From assembly GCF_003202695.1 (NCBI RefSeq), contig NZ_QGLL01000001.1, positions 1 to 64,000 on the forward strand: a stretch of 64,000 bases of DNA, given 5' to 3'. A program made the translations under genes and the position numbers. The number at the start of each line of letters is the position of its first letter. The first letter of the stretch is position 1. Positions 1-10,267 of this stretch are shown piece after piece. This DNA is from Bifidobacterium asteroides (GTDB lineage Bacteria > Actinomycetota > Actinomycetes > Actinomycetales > Bifidobacteriaceae). Under the pieces are notes generated by a model. That model saw nothing but the letters and a program-made list of their open reading frames with translations, ran no database searches and was not told the origin of the DNA.

Positions 1-1746
1 ATGGCGCAGGATCCGCTGGATGCCGCTGCCCAGGCTAAGAGAATCTGGGATTCGGTCCTGCAGGTGCTCCGCTACAGCAGCTCGCTGACCTCAAGGGACA
101 AGGGCTGGCTGGAGGACATCACCCCTGAGGCGGTCTTCGGCACTACCATCGTTCTGCGGGTCTCCTCCAAGGCCACCCAGGAGGCTGTACAGGGACCGCT
201 CAGCCAGCCTATCCTCAACGCACTGCAGCTGGTCACCAACCAGGAAATGTTCCCTGCTATCAAAATCGTCTATCCAAAGCAACTGGCCAAACAGATGCCG
301 GTCGATCAGCAGAGTGACCAACGTGCATCCGCCATGACCGGGTCCGCCCCGGGTAGTGGCGAGTTTCGTCAAGTTCCCAGTTCCGCTCAGGATGTCTACG
401 GCGACTACCAGCGTCAGACCGGCGTTGACCAATCCTCCGGCTCGGAGGCTCACTCGGACTGGCGGACAGAGAATGGTGCGACCTCCAAGTCCCCGGTTGT
501 TTCCATCAATGACTTTCATCAGGGCACTTATGTGCCCATGACCTTGGACATGCAGGCCGAACTGTCCGAACCTTCCTCTGTTATGAGGTCAGCGGCAGTC
601 GATGATGCCGACCAGCAGAACGAGGCAGAGAGGACCGCATCCCGGCCCTCCTCATTCACTGTGCCCCGCTTCCCCATGAGTCAGAACAGGGTGGAGCGCG
701 ACCCTCAGACTCACCTGAACAAGAACGCCACCTTCGACACTTTCGTCCCAGGCGACTCCAACCGCTTTGCGAGGACTGTGGCCTTGGCCGTTGCCGAAGG
801 CTCGGGCCAGGACTTCAACCCCTTGTGCATCTACGGCAGTTCGGGCCTGGGCAAGACCCATCTGCTCAACGCCATCGGAAACTATGCTCTGGTCAAGGAT
901 CCCTCGCTCAAGGTCCGATACGTCAACTCGGAGGAATTCACCAACGAATTCATCGACGCCCTGCAGAACTCCACCCAAGGGTCGGGCCAGATCGCGGAAT
1001 TCAACCGTCGTTACCGGCAGGTGGACGTGCTCCTTATCGATGACATCCAGTTTCTGGGGGGCAAGGAAGCCACCCTTGACCAGTTCTTCCATACCTTCAA
1101 CGCCCTGCATGATGCCAACAAGCGCATCGTCATCGCCTCGGACGTGGCCCCCAAGAATCTGAAAGGCTTCGAATCGCGACTGATCTCGCGCTTCGACTCG
1201 GGTCTGACTGTGGATGTCAAGCCGCCGGACCGAGAGACCCGGGTGGCCATCCTGCGAATGATGGCCTCCATGAACGGAGTCAGCATCCCCAACGAGGTCC
1301 TGGATCTCATAGCGGAACGCTTCACCGAGAACATCCGAGAGCTCGAAGGGGCTCTGACCCGCGTCACAGCCGTGGCCAGTCTCAATAATCAGCCTGTAAC
1401 AACAGCCTTGGCTGAACAGACCCTGCAGGACTTCTTCTCTACAGACGTAGAGATCAAACCCACTGACATCATCTCCCAAGTGGCCAAGTACTTCCACCTC
1501 ACCTTTGACGATATCGTCGGCCGCACGCGCACCAAGAACATTGCCCTAGCCCGGCAGATCGCCATGTACCTGGCTCGAGAAATGACCAGCATGTCCCTGG
1601 TAGACATCGGCGAGGTTTTCGGCGGTCGTGACCACACCACGGTCATGCATGCCTACACGCGTATCTCCAATGAGATGCAGGAAAAACGGGAGATCTACAA
1701 CTACGTCATGGAGCTGACCGTCCGGCTTAAGCAACCGCAGAATTGA
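1..1746 (+). CDS. dnaA: Chromosomal replication initiator protein DnaA
   Basis: The 581-residue protein is the AAA+ initiator that binds DnaA boxes and melts oriC. Visible parts are an N-terminal helicase-interaction domain (about 1-100), a long variable, probably disordered linker (about 100-235), the AAA+ core with Walker A GSSGLGKT at 279-286 and Walker B LLIDDIQF near 344-351, and the C-terminal DNA-binding domain with the signature GGRDHTTVMHAY starting at residue 541. It is longer than E. coli DnaA because of the linker, as is usual in actinobacteria. It is followed directly by the DnaA-box cluster and dnaN. The window begins at its ATG, so its promoter is not visible. Confidence 0.98.
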   Translation: MAQDPLDAAAQAKRIWDSVLQVLRYSSSLTSRDKGWLEDITPEAVFGTTIVLRVSSKATQEAVQGPLSQPILNALQLVTNQEMFPAIKIVYPKQLAKQMPVDQQSDQRASAMTGSAPGSGEFRQVPSSAQDVYGDYQRQTGVDQSSGSEAHSDWRTENGATSKSPVVSINDFHQGTYVPMTLDMQAELSEPSSVMRSAAVDDADQQNEAERTASRPSSFTVPRFPMSQNRVERDPQTHLNKNATFDTFVPGDSNRFARTVALAVAEGSGQDFNPLCIYGSSGLGKTHLLNAIGNYALVKDPSLKVRYVNSEEFTNEFIDALQNSTQGSGQIAEFNRRYRQVDVLLIDDIQFLGGKEATLDQFFHTFNALHDANKRIVIASDVAPKNLKGFESRLISRFDSGLTVDVKPPDRETRVAILRMMASMNGVSIPNEVLDLIAERFTENIRELEGALTRVTAVASLNNQPVTTALAEQTLQDFFSTDVEIKPTDIISQVAKYFHLTFDDIVGRTRTKNIALARQIAMYLAREMTSMSLVDIGEVFGGRDHTTVMHAYTRISNEMQEKREIYNYVMELTVRLKQPQN

Positions 1747-2160
1747 TACGACACGCAGACGCTTATGTGGATCCGCAGAAAAAGATATCCACCTACTTAT
1801 CCCCGAGTGTGGGCAAACCTTGGGATTAACCCACCGCTTTTCCGGGGACAAGTGGTGGATCATCAGCGAATAACCACTAGAATTTTGTGGATAAATCAGC
1901 AAAAATCTACTTTTGTGGATAAATTGGCTTTTTAGCCACATTCTTTTCACCACTTATCCACAGCGCTCTCCTGAGGTCTATCCACCTCGTTGCAAGGTTT
2001 TGCGAACTTATCCACACCATCCACCGGGCTTATTACGATGACTCTATGTATATTTATGCAATAATCACCATCTCACTCAATCGCATCTACCCACTCCAAC
2101 CACATCGCTTGACCGATTGGATAGAATGAATCCAGTTCATTCATCGACAAGAAGGCTCCC
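1747..2160. other. oriC: Replication origin region (oriC) between dnaA and dnaN
   Basis: This 414-bp non-coding spacer carries four perfect 9-mer DnaA boxes (TTATCCACA): two on the minus strand at 1886-1894 and 1914-1922, and two on the plus strand at 1954-1962 and 2008-2016. Degenerate relatives are seen at 1797-1805 (TTATCCCCG), around 1766 (TGTGGATCC) and around 1978 (CTATCCACC). The two pairs face each other. An AT-rich stretch at about 2043-2066 lies to the right of the boxes and could be the unwinding element. Its place between dnaA and dnaN is the standard actinobacterial origin position. The promoter of dnaN must also lie here. Confidence 0.9.
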
Positions 2161-3285
2161 ATGAAAGTTGAAGTGAATTCATCCGCACTCTCGGATGCAG
2201 TGGCTTGGACCACCCGCATTATCCCTTCCCGACCAGCTTCACCGATTCTGGCAGGCATCAGAATGGAAGCCTCTGACGGAACATTGAAACTCTCTGCTTT
2301 CGACTATGAGGTTTCAGCAAGGAACCACATCGAAGCGGGCATCGACGAGTCCGGAACAGCCCTGGTACTGGGCAAACTGCTGGCAGACATCACCAAATCT
2401 CTGCCATCTGAGAAGACCTATCTGTCGACCGAGGGATCCAAGATGACCATTACCTCGGGCAAATCCACGTTTTCCCTGCAGCTGATGCCTGACAGCGAGT
2501 ATCCCGACCTTCCTGCCGCTCCCCAACCTATGGGCCAGGTAGATGCTCAGACCTTTATCCAGTCCATCTCACAATCCACCGTTGCTGTTTCCCGAGAAGA
2601 GAGCCGCCCCGTCCTGACCAGCGTAAAGACCGAGATCACCGGTGACAAGGTGGTCATGACCGCTACTGACCGTTTCAGGCTGTCCCGTTCGAGTTTCACT
2701 TGGACTCCTCGCGATGCCGATTTCTCTGCCTCCATGCTGATCCGGGGCTCACTACTGCGTGACATTGCCCGTTCCCTTGATGAGCACCAGAACGTGACCA
2801 TGGATTATGAGGCTGACAACCCCACCATCATGGGCGTGGAAAATGCCGGAAAAATATCCACCACCCAGCTGATCGACGGAGAATTTCCGGCCGTGGATCG
2901 CCTTTTTTCGGACGAATACCCCATCCAGGCGGTCATCGCCCGACAGGATCTGATCGATGCCATCAAGCGCGTGGCCCTGGTGGCCGAACGCAATGCCCCC
3001 ATTCGCATGGTCTTCTCCGGCAACGAGGTAACCCTAAGCGCAGGCACGGCGGACGAAGCTCAGGCCCATGAGGTTCTGCAGGCGGATATGGACGGTGAGG
3101 ACATTACAGTAGCTTTTAATCCAAGCTACCTGATCGACGGGCTGGGTGCTATCGCTGAGCCCTTTGTCCGCATCAAGATGACTTCGGCGGTCAAGGCCGT
3201 AGAGTTCAACGGCCAGCAGGAACAGGACTCCGAGGAGTCCATGGACTACCGCTACCTGCTGGTACCCATGCGCTTCAACAACTGA
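2161..3285 (+). CDS. dnaN: DNA polymerase III sliding clamp (beta subunit)
   Basis: The 374-residue protein matches the beta clamp in length and pattern: three repeated clamp folds ending in the conserved C-terminal YRYLLVPMR motif, which forms part of the hydrophobic partner-binding pocket. The clamp encircles DNA and tethers polymerase III and repair proteins. The start ATG at 2161 lies 6 nt after a GAAGG sequence. It directly follows oriC and is 28 nt upstream of recF, the canonical arrangement. Nothing unusual is seen. Confidence 0.97.
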   Translation: MKVEVNSSALSDAVAWTTRIIPSRPASPILAGIRMEASDGTLKLSAFDYEVSARNHIEAGIDESGTALVLGKLLADITKSLPSEKTYLSTEGSKMTITSGKSTFSLQLMPDSEYPDLPAAPQPMGQVDAQTFIQSISQSTVAVSREESRPVLTSVKTEITGDKVVMTATDRFRLSRSSFTWTPRDADFSASMLIRGSLLRDIARSLDEHQNVTMDYEADNPTIMGVENAGKISTTQLIDGEFPAVDRLFSDEYPIQAVIARQDLIDAIKRVALVAERNAPIRMVFSGNEVTLSAGTADEAQAHEVLQADMDGEDITVAFNPSYLIDGLGAIAEPFVRIKMTSAVKAVEFNGQQEQDSEESMDYRYLLVPMRFNN

Positions 3286-3313
3286 CCCCGAGCTGGTTCG
3301 AGGAACGATCGCC

Positions 3314-4576
3314 GTGCACATCTCCCGTCTGGTTCTGGATCACTTTCGTTCCTGGGAGCATTGCGTCCTCGATCTGGAGCCCGGTGTGACCATTCTGGAG
3401 GGTCGCAACGGCTTGGGCAAGACCAACCTGGTCGAGGCCATCGAGGTCCTGTCCACCGGCGGCAGTCATAGGACGTCATCTTCAATGCCCTTGGTAGAAC
3501 GTGGGCAGTCCAAGGCCACCGTCAGGGCCAGACTGGAGCAGGACGGAACTGCTACCGACTATCAGCTGACCATTGTCGCCAAGGGAGCCAATCGGGGAAG
3601 AATCAACGGCGGCCCCTCGCTTTATCAACGGGACTTGGTGGGTCGGGTGCCCTGCGTAACCTTCAGCCCGCAGGATCAGCTCATGGTTTCCGGAGAGCCT
3701 GCGGCCAGGCGGGCCGTGCTGGACCAGGCCGGCAGTCAGCTCGATGCCGACTACTTCCAAGTCCGGCAGGATTTTCGTCATGTGGCTAGGCAGCGCGCGG
3801 CCTTGCTCAAGCAGCTCTCCCAGGCGGGTCATGACCCTTTGGGTGATGGACGTGATGCCGCCCTGTCCGGCCTTGAGGTCTGGACCGGGCAATTTATTCG
3901 TACCGGGCTGGAACTGAGTCGACGACGAGCGGCTCTAGTAGAGGTCTTGAATCAGCCCTTCGGCGATCTTTATGGTCAGCTGGCAGGCTCTGATCAGGAT
4001 GCTCGATTGATCTACCGGCCCTCCCTGGAGGAGATCGGACCCGATAGACAGACAGGACCCGAGGTCGCCGAAGCTGTCAGCCGTCACTTTCAACGGATAT
4101 ACCCGGGAGAGGTGGCCCGGGGTAGCAATCTGATCGGTCCTCAGCGCGATGATCTGGTCTTCACCCTCAACGGCATGCCTGCCCGGGAGTTTGCTTCCAA
4201 CGGTGAGATGTGGACCCTGGCCCTGGCCCTGAGACTGGCTCTGCTGCAGGTAGTCAAGGATCGTCGTGCTCTGGAGCCCATCGTCATTCTGGATGATGTC
4301 TTCGCCCAGTTGGATAGAAACCGCAGGGATCAGATTTTGGATTTTGCCCGTCAGCAGGATCAGGTGCTGATCACTGTGGCCGCCGACAGTGACGTTCCTT
4401 CTCTGCAGGGTACCAGGCTGGTGGATGTCTCCAGACTGAGGTCCTCGCAGCCATCCGATCCAGCTGCCCAAGACCCGGCCATTGCCAGTGCCATGCAGGA
4501 CCTGCGCCGATCCAGAGCGACGGTTCACGGCGACTTGGCTATGCCGAATGGGTTTGAAAAGGATGACCAGTCGTGA
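3314..4576 (+). CDS. recF: DNA replication and repair protein RecF
   Basis: RecF is an SMC-like ATPase that loads RecA at single-strand gaps. The 420-residue protein opens with MHISRLVLDHFRSW, has Walker A GRNGLGKTN at about residues 30-38, a LMVSGEPAARR stretch and a C-terminal Walker B region ILDDVFAQLD, all typical. The start is GTG at 3314. The stop overlaps the start of the next gene by 4 nt (GTGA), which implies translational coupling with the DUF721 gene. Confidence 0.95.
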   Translation: MHISRLVLDHFRSWEHCVLDLEPGVTILEGRNGLGKTNLVEAIEVLSTGGSHRTSSSMPLVERGQSKATVRARLEQDGTATDYQLTIVAKGANRGRINGGPSLYQRDLVGRVPCVTFSPQDQLMVSGEPAARRAVLDQAGSQLDADYFQVRQDFRHVARQRAALLKQLSQAGHDPLGDGRDAALSGLEVWTGQFIRTGLELSRRRAALVEVLNQPFGDLYGQLAGSDQDARLIYRPSLEEIGPDRQTGPEVAEAVSRHFQRIYPGEVARGSNLIGPQRDDLVFTLNGMPAREFASNGEMWTLALALRLALLQVVKDRRALEPIVILDDVFAQLDRNRRDQILDFARQQDQVLITVAADSDVPSLQGTRLVDVSRLRSSQPSDPAAQDPAIASAMQDLRRSRATVHGDLAMPNGFEKDDQS

Positions 4577-5070
4577 AAGCGCCCATGGTTGAAACTCTGC
4601 ATCTGGACCAGCGCCTATTGCCGTCCCTAGTCTTCGAGGGTTGCACGCGACGGGCTGCCACTCGTCGGCAGCGGGAGGACAACTCCCGTAAGGCTTGGTA
4701 TGCATTCGGCAAACCTGGACGTGACCCAGCCAAACTTGGAGGCGTGGTGACCAGCTTGGCGGCCGGGAGCGGGTGGACCAGCCATCTGAAGGTGGCCCGG
4801 CTGCGCAACCAGTGGGACAGTGTGGTGGGTCCCGGCATCGCCGCCCATTCAAGAGTGGTCTCCTACCGGGAGGGCGTGTTGATCATCCAGGCGCAGACCA
4901 CGGTCTGGGCCACCCAGCTGACCTACCTGGTCCCTCAGCTCAAGGCGACCATTGTCAAGCGGTTGGGTATGCCGGTCAAGCAGATCCGAGTGACTGGTCC
5001 TCACAACTATAGTTTTCGCCGTTCGCGGTTCGATCCGCCTGGTCGAGGAGTGCGCGACACCTATGGGTGA
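4573..5070 (+). CDS. DUF721 family protein (DciA-like)
   Basis: This 165-residue basic protein has the DUF721 core in its second half: a WDSVVGPGIAAHSR stretch near residues 81-94, then VLIIQAQTTVWATQLTYL and a C-terminal Arg-rich tail. DUF721 proteins are the DciA family, thought to be the ancestral loader or recruiter of the DnaB helicase in bacteria that lack DnaC; they usually sit between recF and gyrB in actinobacteria, as here. It starts with GTG at 4573, overlapping the recF stop. The family assignment is firm from pattern and position; the helicase-loading role is from family knowledge. Confidence 0.85.
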   Translation: MKAPMVETLHLDQRLLPSLVFEGCTRRAATRRQREDNSRKAWYAFGKPGRDPAKLGGVVTSLAAGSGWTSHLKVARLRNQWDSVVGPGIAAHSRVVSYREGVLIIQAQTTVWATQLTYLVPQLKATIVKRLGMPVKQIRVTGPHNYSFRRSRFDPPGRGVRDTYG

Positions 5071-5282
5071 ACCCATAATCGGCGAATACTCTCTTTTCAG
5101 CTTTCTGTAAGCCTAAAGTCCCCTAGCGCTGGTAATCTATAGGTCAGAGGGTCAAACGCTTCCAAGGCCCCTTTATGGACGATTTGGAACCTGGTGACCA
5201 TGACTCGATCCCCCCGCTCGGCCACGAACGGAAGCTGCTTTGTCGTCAGTGGCCGACGATGGGGGTGCAGAAAGGACTATCC

Positions 5283-7403
5283 GTGGCAGATCTCAATACT
5301 GACCCGTCCCGGAACCCGAAAGAGGGCCGGGAACAAGAGGAGGACAAGCCTCAGGATGACGGCATGACGGGCCAGGATCGGCTGGACGATGCACAGTTGG
5401 ATGACTCGCTTTCCCCCGAGCACTATGACGCCAGCGACCTGAAAGTGCTGGAGGGGCTGGAAGCGGTTCGCGTCCGTCCCGGCATGTATATCGGATCAAC
5501 AGGCCCCAGGGGCCTGCATCATCTGGTCTATGAGATCGTCGATAACTCGGTTGACGAGGCTCTGGCCGGGTATGCCGATCATATTGAAGTCACCATCCTG
5601 CCCGACAATGGCATCCGAGTGGACGACAACGGTCGTGGCATCCCTGTGGACGAAGTGCCAGGCGAGGGCAAGAGCGGCGTCGAAGTGGTCATGACCAAGC
5701 TACATGCCGGAGGTAAGTTCGGCGGCGGCGGGTACGCGGTTTCGGGCGGCCTGCACGGCGTGGGCATCTCCGTAGTCAACGCCCTGTCCACCCGGATCGA
5801 TGTCCAGGTGCGCCGACAGGGCTACCACTGGCATCAGAGCTTCCGCAACCAGAAACCCACGGCTCCCCTGTCCAAGGATCAGGCCATGGGGCCGGAAGAG
5901 AACACCGGCACATCGGTGACTTTCTGGGCCGATCCCAAAATCTTCGAGACCACGGTCTACGACTTCGAAACCCTGCGCAGCCGTTTTCAGCAGATGGCCT
6001 TCCTCAACAAGGGTCTGCGGATTACCCTGACCGACCTGCGCCCCAACGATCAGGCCGGCGACGAGGTGACGGGCGAGGAGCAGACCCCGGAGCAGAAGGG
6101 CCAGTCCGTCAGCTACCAGTACGCCAATGGCATCAAGGACTATGTGGATTACCTGGTCAAGGTCAGGAAGGCTACGCCTGTGGAGTCCGAGGTCATCGAC
6201 TTCGAGGCCGAGGACCTGAAACTGGGCATCTCCGCCGAAGTGGCCATGCAGTGGACCACCGCCTACTCGGAGTCGGTTCACACCTTCGCCAATACCATTG
6301 CGACCACCGAGGGCGGCACCCACGAAGAGGGGTTCCGCGCGGCCCTGACCAGCATGATCAACCGCTACGCTCGGGACAAGAGCATCCTCAAGGACAAGGA
6401 CGACAACCTCTCGGGCGACGATGTGCGTGAGGGGCTGACCGCCGTAGTCTCCGTCAAGCTGACCAACCCCCAGTTCGAAGGCCAGACCAAGACCAAGCTA
6501 GGCAACTCCGAGGCCAAGACCTTCGTTCAGCGGGTCATGACCGAGCGGCTGAGTGACTGGTTCGACGCCCATCCCGGCGAGGCCAAGGCCATCATCCAGA
6601 AAGCCATGGAGGCCTCCCGAGCCAGGATCGCTGCCAAGAAGGCCCGCGAGAACACCCGGCGCAAGTCCATCTTCGAGACGGCCGGCATGCCAGACAAGCT
6701 CAAGGACTGCCAGTCCAGCAATCCCGAGGAGTGCGAGCTGTTCATCGTGGAGGGCGACTCTGCAGGCGGCTCAGCCATCCAGGGCCGCAACCCCATGACC
6801 CAGGCCATCCTGCCCCTGCGCGGCAAGATACTCAACACTGAGCGGGCCAGCCTGGACCGCATGATGAAATCCGACACCATCGAATCCCTGATCACAGCCG
6901 TGGGCGGGGGATACGGCGAGGACTTCAACATCGACAAGGTGCGCTACCACAAGGTCATCATCATGGCCGACGCTGATGTGGATGGCGCCCATATAGCCAC
7001 CCTGAATCTGACTCTCTTCTTCCGCTACATGCGGCCTATGATCGAGGCTGGCTACGTCTACGTAGCCATGCCGCCGCTTTACCGGCTCAAGTGGACCAAG
7101 GGACCGCACAGCTTCGTCTACACCGATGCAGAACGTGACAGGGTCCTGGCCGAGGGCAAGGCCTCCGGCCGGCAGCTGCCCAAGGGGGAAGGGATCCAGC
7201 GCTACAAGGGTCTAGGCGAGATGAGCTACCAAGAGCTCTGGGAGACGACCATGGATCCGGATCACCGCATCCTCAAGAAGATCCATATTGATGACGCCGA
7301 ACAGGCCGACGAGACTTTCACCATGCTCATGGGCGACGAGGTAGAGCCCCGGCGTCTGTTCATCCAACGCAACGCCCACGACGCCCGCTTCATCGACGCG
7401 TGA
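5283..7403 (+). CDS. gyrB: DNA gyrase subunit B
   Basis: GyrB is the ATPase and Toprim subunit of gyrase. The GHKL ATPase domain shows LEAVRVRPGMYIGST, EIVDNSVDEA and GGLHGVGISVVNAL; the Toprim domain has EGDSAGGSA near residue 490 and MADADVDGAHI; the C-terminus ends with the QRYKGLGEM and RRLFIQRNA motifs. The frame is open from an ATG at 5175, but GTG at 5283 is preferred because an AAAGGA ribosome-binding site (5271-5276) sits 6 nt before it and the extra 36 residues have no family resemblance. This gives 706 residues. The N-terminal 50 residues are acidic and poorly conserved. Confidence 0.95.
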   Translation: MADLNTDPSRNPKEGREQEEDKPQDDGMTGQDRLDDAQLDDSLSPEHYDASDLKVLEGLEAVRVRPGMYIGSTGPRGLHHLVYEIVDNSVDEALAGYADHIEVTILPDNGIRVDDNGRGIPVDEVPGEGKSGVEVVMTKLHAGGKFGGGGYAVSGGLHGVGISVVNALSTRIDVQVRRQGYHWHQSFRNQKPTAPLSKDQAMGPEENTGTSVTFWADPKIFETTVYDFETLRSRFQQMAFLNKGLRITLTDLRPNDQAGDEVTGEEQTPEQKGQSVSYQYANGIKDYVDYLVKVRKATPVESEVIDFEAEDLKLGISAEVAMQWTTAYSESVHTFANTIATTEGGTHEEGFRAALTSMINRYARDKSILKDKDDNLSGDDVREGLTAVVSVKLTNPQFEGQTKTKLGNSEAKTFVQRVMTERLSDWFDAHPGEAKAIIQKAMEASRARIAAKKARENTRRKSIFETAGMPDKLKDCQSSNPEECELFIVEGDSAGGSAIQGRNPMTQAILPLRGKILNTERASLDRMMKSDTIESLITAVGGGYGEDFNIDKVRYHKVIIMADADVDGAHIATLNLTLFFRYMRPMIEAGYVYVAMPPLYRLKWTKGPHSFVYTDAERDRVLAEGKASGRQLPKGEGIQRYKGLGEMSYQELWETTMDPDHRILKKIHIDDAEQADETFTMLMGDEVEPRRLFIQRNAHDARFIDA

Positions 7404-7446
7404 GGCAGAAGCCTCCCCTTTTCACCATTTGAGCTAAGGATCGATT

Positions 7447-10164
7447 TTGGCAGACGATAACAACAACGATAAAAGCTCGGACCAGGACGGCCTCAACCTG
7501 CCTGATGGGTCTCGAGAGCCGCTCAGCCCCCAGGAGATGGACAACACCGATTATGGTCTTCTCCAGGGCGAGCGGATTCAACCCATTGACCTCCAGCAGG
7601 AGATGAGGGAATCCTACCTGTCCTATGCCCTGTCCGTGATCGTGGAGCGGGCCTTGCCCGATGTCCGCGACGGCATGAAGCCGGTCCATCGCAGGGTCAT
7701 CTATGCCATGTACGACGGCGGATACCGGCCCGACCGTGGCTATAACAAGTGCTCGCGCGTAGTGGGCGATGTCATGGGCAAGTACCATCCCCACGGCGAT
7801 TCCGCTATCTATGACACTATCGTGCGTCTAGCACAGTCCTGGTCCATGCGTTACCCGCTGGTGGACGGCCAGGGCAACTTCGGCTCCCCCGGCGACGACC
7901 CGGCAGCCGCCATGAGGTATACCGAGTGCCGCATGGCTCCCCTGGCCATGGAGATGGTGCGCGACATCGACAAGGATACGGTCGACTTCATCCCCAACTA
8001 CGACGGCAAGACCCAGGAACCAACGGTTCTGCCTTCTCGCTTCCCCAACCTGCTGGTCAACGGGTCGGCAGGCATCGCCGTGGGCATGGCCACCAACATT
8101 CCTCCGCACAACCTGCGCGAGATATCCAAGGGTGTGCACTGGGCCCTGGAGCATCCCGAGGCCTCCAAGGAGGAACTGCTCAACGCTCTGATAGCCATCA
8201 TCAAGGGACCGGACTTCCCCACTGGCGCCACCATTCTGGGCCACAAGGGCATTGAACAGGCCTATCGGACCGGACGTGGCCTAATCACTATGCGGGCCGT
8301 GGTCAATACCGAGGAGATCCGCGGCAGGATGTGCCTGGTGGTCACCGAGCTGCCCTACCAGGTCAATCCCGACCGGCTGGCCTCCTCCATCCGCGAGGCT
8401 GTGCGCGACGGCAAGATCCAGGGCATCGCCGACATGCGCGATGAGACCTCGGGTCGTACCGGCCAGCGTCTGGTTCTGGTCCTTAAGCGTGATGCCGTGC
8501 CCAAGGTGGTTCTCAATAACCTCTACAAGCACACCCAGTTGCAGCAAACCTTCGGGGCCAACATGCTGGCCCTGGTGGACGGGGTCCCGAGGACTCTGAG
8601 TCTGGATGCGTTCATCCGCCACTGGGTGGAACACCAGCTTGATGTGGTCGAGCGGCGTACCCGCTACCTGAAGCGGGAAGCCGAGGATCGCGACCATATC
8701 CTGCAGGGGTATCTGAAGGCCCTGGACATGATCGACCAGGTCATTGCGCTGATTCGTGCCTCCAAGGATGTAGAGACAGCCCGCACCGGCCTGATGGAGC
8801 TGCTGGACGTGGACGAGGTTCAGGCCGATGCCATCCTGGCCATGCAGCTACGCCGTCTGGCTGCCCTGGAACGGCAGAAGATCCTGGACGAGCACGAGGA
8901 TCTCATGCGCAAGATTGCCGACTATAACGACATTCTGGCTCACCCCGAGCGCCAGCGCACCATCGTGGGCGACGAGTTGGATGAGATCGTCGACAAGTAC
9001 GGTGATGAACGGCGTACCCGTATCGTTCCCTATTCGGGTGAAATGAACGTTGAGGATCTGATCGCCGACGAACAAGTGGTGGTCACTGTTACCCACTCCG
9101 GTTTCGTCAAGCGAACCAAGGCTGACGAGTACCGGGCGCAGCACCGCGGCGGAAAGGGCATCCGCGGGGCCAGGCTGCGCGAGGACGATGTGGTGGATCA
9201 CTTCTTCCTGACCAGCACCCACAACTGGCTGCTCTTCTTTACCAACAAGGGCCGGGTGTACCGGCTCAAGGCTTATGAGCTGCCTGAGGGTTCCCGCGAC
9301 TCCAAGGGACAGCATGTGGCCAATCTGCTGCAGCTGGGCCCGGGCGAGCGGATCGAACAGGTCCTTTCCCTGCATGGCTACGACGATGCCGACTATCTGG
9401 TTCTGGCGACCCGGACCGGGCGGGTCAAGAAGACCCGTCTGGCCGAGTATGATTCGCCCCGTCAAGGTGGTCTGATCGCCGTGCGGCTGATGGAGCTGGG
9501 TACAGTCACAGACGAAGACGGGCATGAGGTGCCTCAGAGCGACGAGCTGGTGGGTGCTGCCCTCTGCAATGCCGATGACGAGATCATCCTGGTCTCCCGC
9601 AAGGGCATGAGCGTGCGTTTCCCGGCCGACGACTCCACCCTGCGACCCATGGGACGGCAGACTTCAGGAGTTCAGGGCATGCGGTTCCGTCCCGGTGATG
9701 AGCTGCTGAGCATGGATGTGATCGCCAAGGAGTCCGAGGATGACCTGCTGGTGGTCACCGACGAGGGATTCGCCAAGCGAACCGCTCTGAGCGAGTACCG
9801 CCTGCAGGGCCGCAACGGTTATGGAGTCAAGGCTATTGCCATGGTCGAAGGCCGTGGTTCTCTGGTTGGCGCCTTGGTGGTGAACGAGGACGATCAGATC
9901 ATGGCCATCATGAAGTCCGGCAAGGTCATCCGCTCCGATGTGGCCGAGGTCAAGCGAACCGGACGCAACACCCAAGGGGTAACCCTGGCCAAGCCTGACA
10001 AGGGCGACGAGATTCTCTCCATCGCCCGCAATGCCGAGCGTGACGATCAGGAGGAGGATGCCAGTCAGACCGACCTGGCTTCCGCAGCTCCCCTAGCGGC
10101 CAAGGATCAGCCCATCGCCACCACCGGAACCGGCGACGGTCAGAGCCTGGCTCAAGGGGACTGA
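7447..10164 (+). CDS. gyrA: DNA gyrase subunit A
   Basis: GyrA is the breakage-reunion subunit. The 905-residue protein has the catalytic tyrosine in [10 protein letters not shown] (Tyr158), the quinolone-resistance region [12 protein letters not shown] with both the Ser and Asp of the sensitive type, the gyrase-box-like [10 protein letters not shown], and six beta-pinwheel repeats at the C-terminus followed by a polar tail. The start is TTG at 7447, supported by AAGGA at 7436-7440 with 6 nt spacing. It lies 43 nt behind gyrB and is probably co-transcribed. Confidence 0.96.
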   Translation: MADDNNNDKSSDQDGLNLPDGSREPLSPQEMDNTDYGLLQGERIQPIDLQQEMRESYLSYALSVIVERALPDVRDGMKPVHRRVIYAMYDGGYRPDRGYNKCSRVVGDVMGKYHPHGDSAIYDTIVRLAQSWSMRYPLVDGQGNFGSPGDDPAAAMRYTECRMAPLAMEMVRDIDKDTVDFIPNYDGKTQEPTVLPSRFPNLLVNGSAGIAVGMATNIPPHNLREISKGVHWALEHPEASKEELLNALIAIIKGPDFPTGATILGHKGIEQAYRTGRGLITMRAVVNTEEIRGRMCLVVTELPYQVNPDRLASSIREAVRDGKIQGIADMRDETSGRTGQRLVLVLKRDAVPKVVLNNLYKHTQLQQTFGANMLALVDGVPRTLSLDAFIRHWVEHQLDVVERRTRYLKREAEDRDHILQGYLKALDMIDQVIALIRASKDVETARTGLMELLDVDEVQADAILAMQLRRLAALERQKILDEHEDLMRKIADYNDILAHPERQRTIVGDELDEIVDKYGDERRTRIVPYSGEMNVEDLIADEQVVVTVTHSGFVKRTKADEYRAQHRGGKGIRGARLREDDVVDHFFLTSTHNWLLFFTNKGRVYRLKAYELPEGSRDSKGQHVANLLQLGPGERIEQVLSLHGYDDADYLVLATRTGRVKKTRLAEYDSPRQGGLIAVRLMELGTVTDEDGHEVPQSDELVGAALCNADDEIILVSRKGMSVRFPADDSTLRPMGRQTSGVQGMRFRPGDELLSMDVIAKESEDDLLVVTDEGFAKRTALSEYRLQGRNGYGVKAIAMVEGRGSLVGALVVNEDDQIMAIMKSGKVIRSDVAEVKRTGRNTQGVTLAKPDKGDEILSIARNAERDDQEEDASQTDLASAAPLAAKDQPIATTGTGDGQSLAQGD

Positions 10165-10171
10165 GTGGTCC

Positions 10172-10197
10172 GCTATCAGTCTGACAAGACTGATAGC
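10172..10197 (+). terminator. Perfect hairpin after gyrA
   Basis: An 11-bp perfect stem (GCTATCAGTCT / AGACTGATAGC) with a 4-nt GACA loop starts 7 nt after the gyrA stop. No T-run follows, so it may be a weak terminator, an RNA-processing site or an mRNA-stabilising structure before the DUF3566 gene. Confidence 0.5.
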
Positions 10198-10267
10198 CTC
10201 GTAAGAAGTCATGCAGGTCTAGCGGCGGTAGGCGCGGGCCATTGAAAGCAAGGATCAAGGAGTGCCG

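Noticed and set aside
5175-5282. N-terminal extension of gyrB starting at ATG 5175
   Set aside because: The extra 36 residues have no GyrB character and no ribosome-binding site; GTG 5283 has AAAGGA at good spacing.
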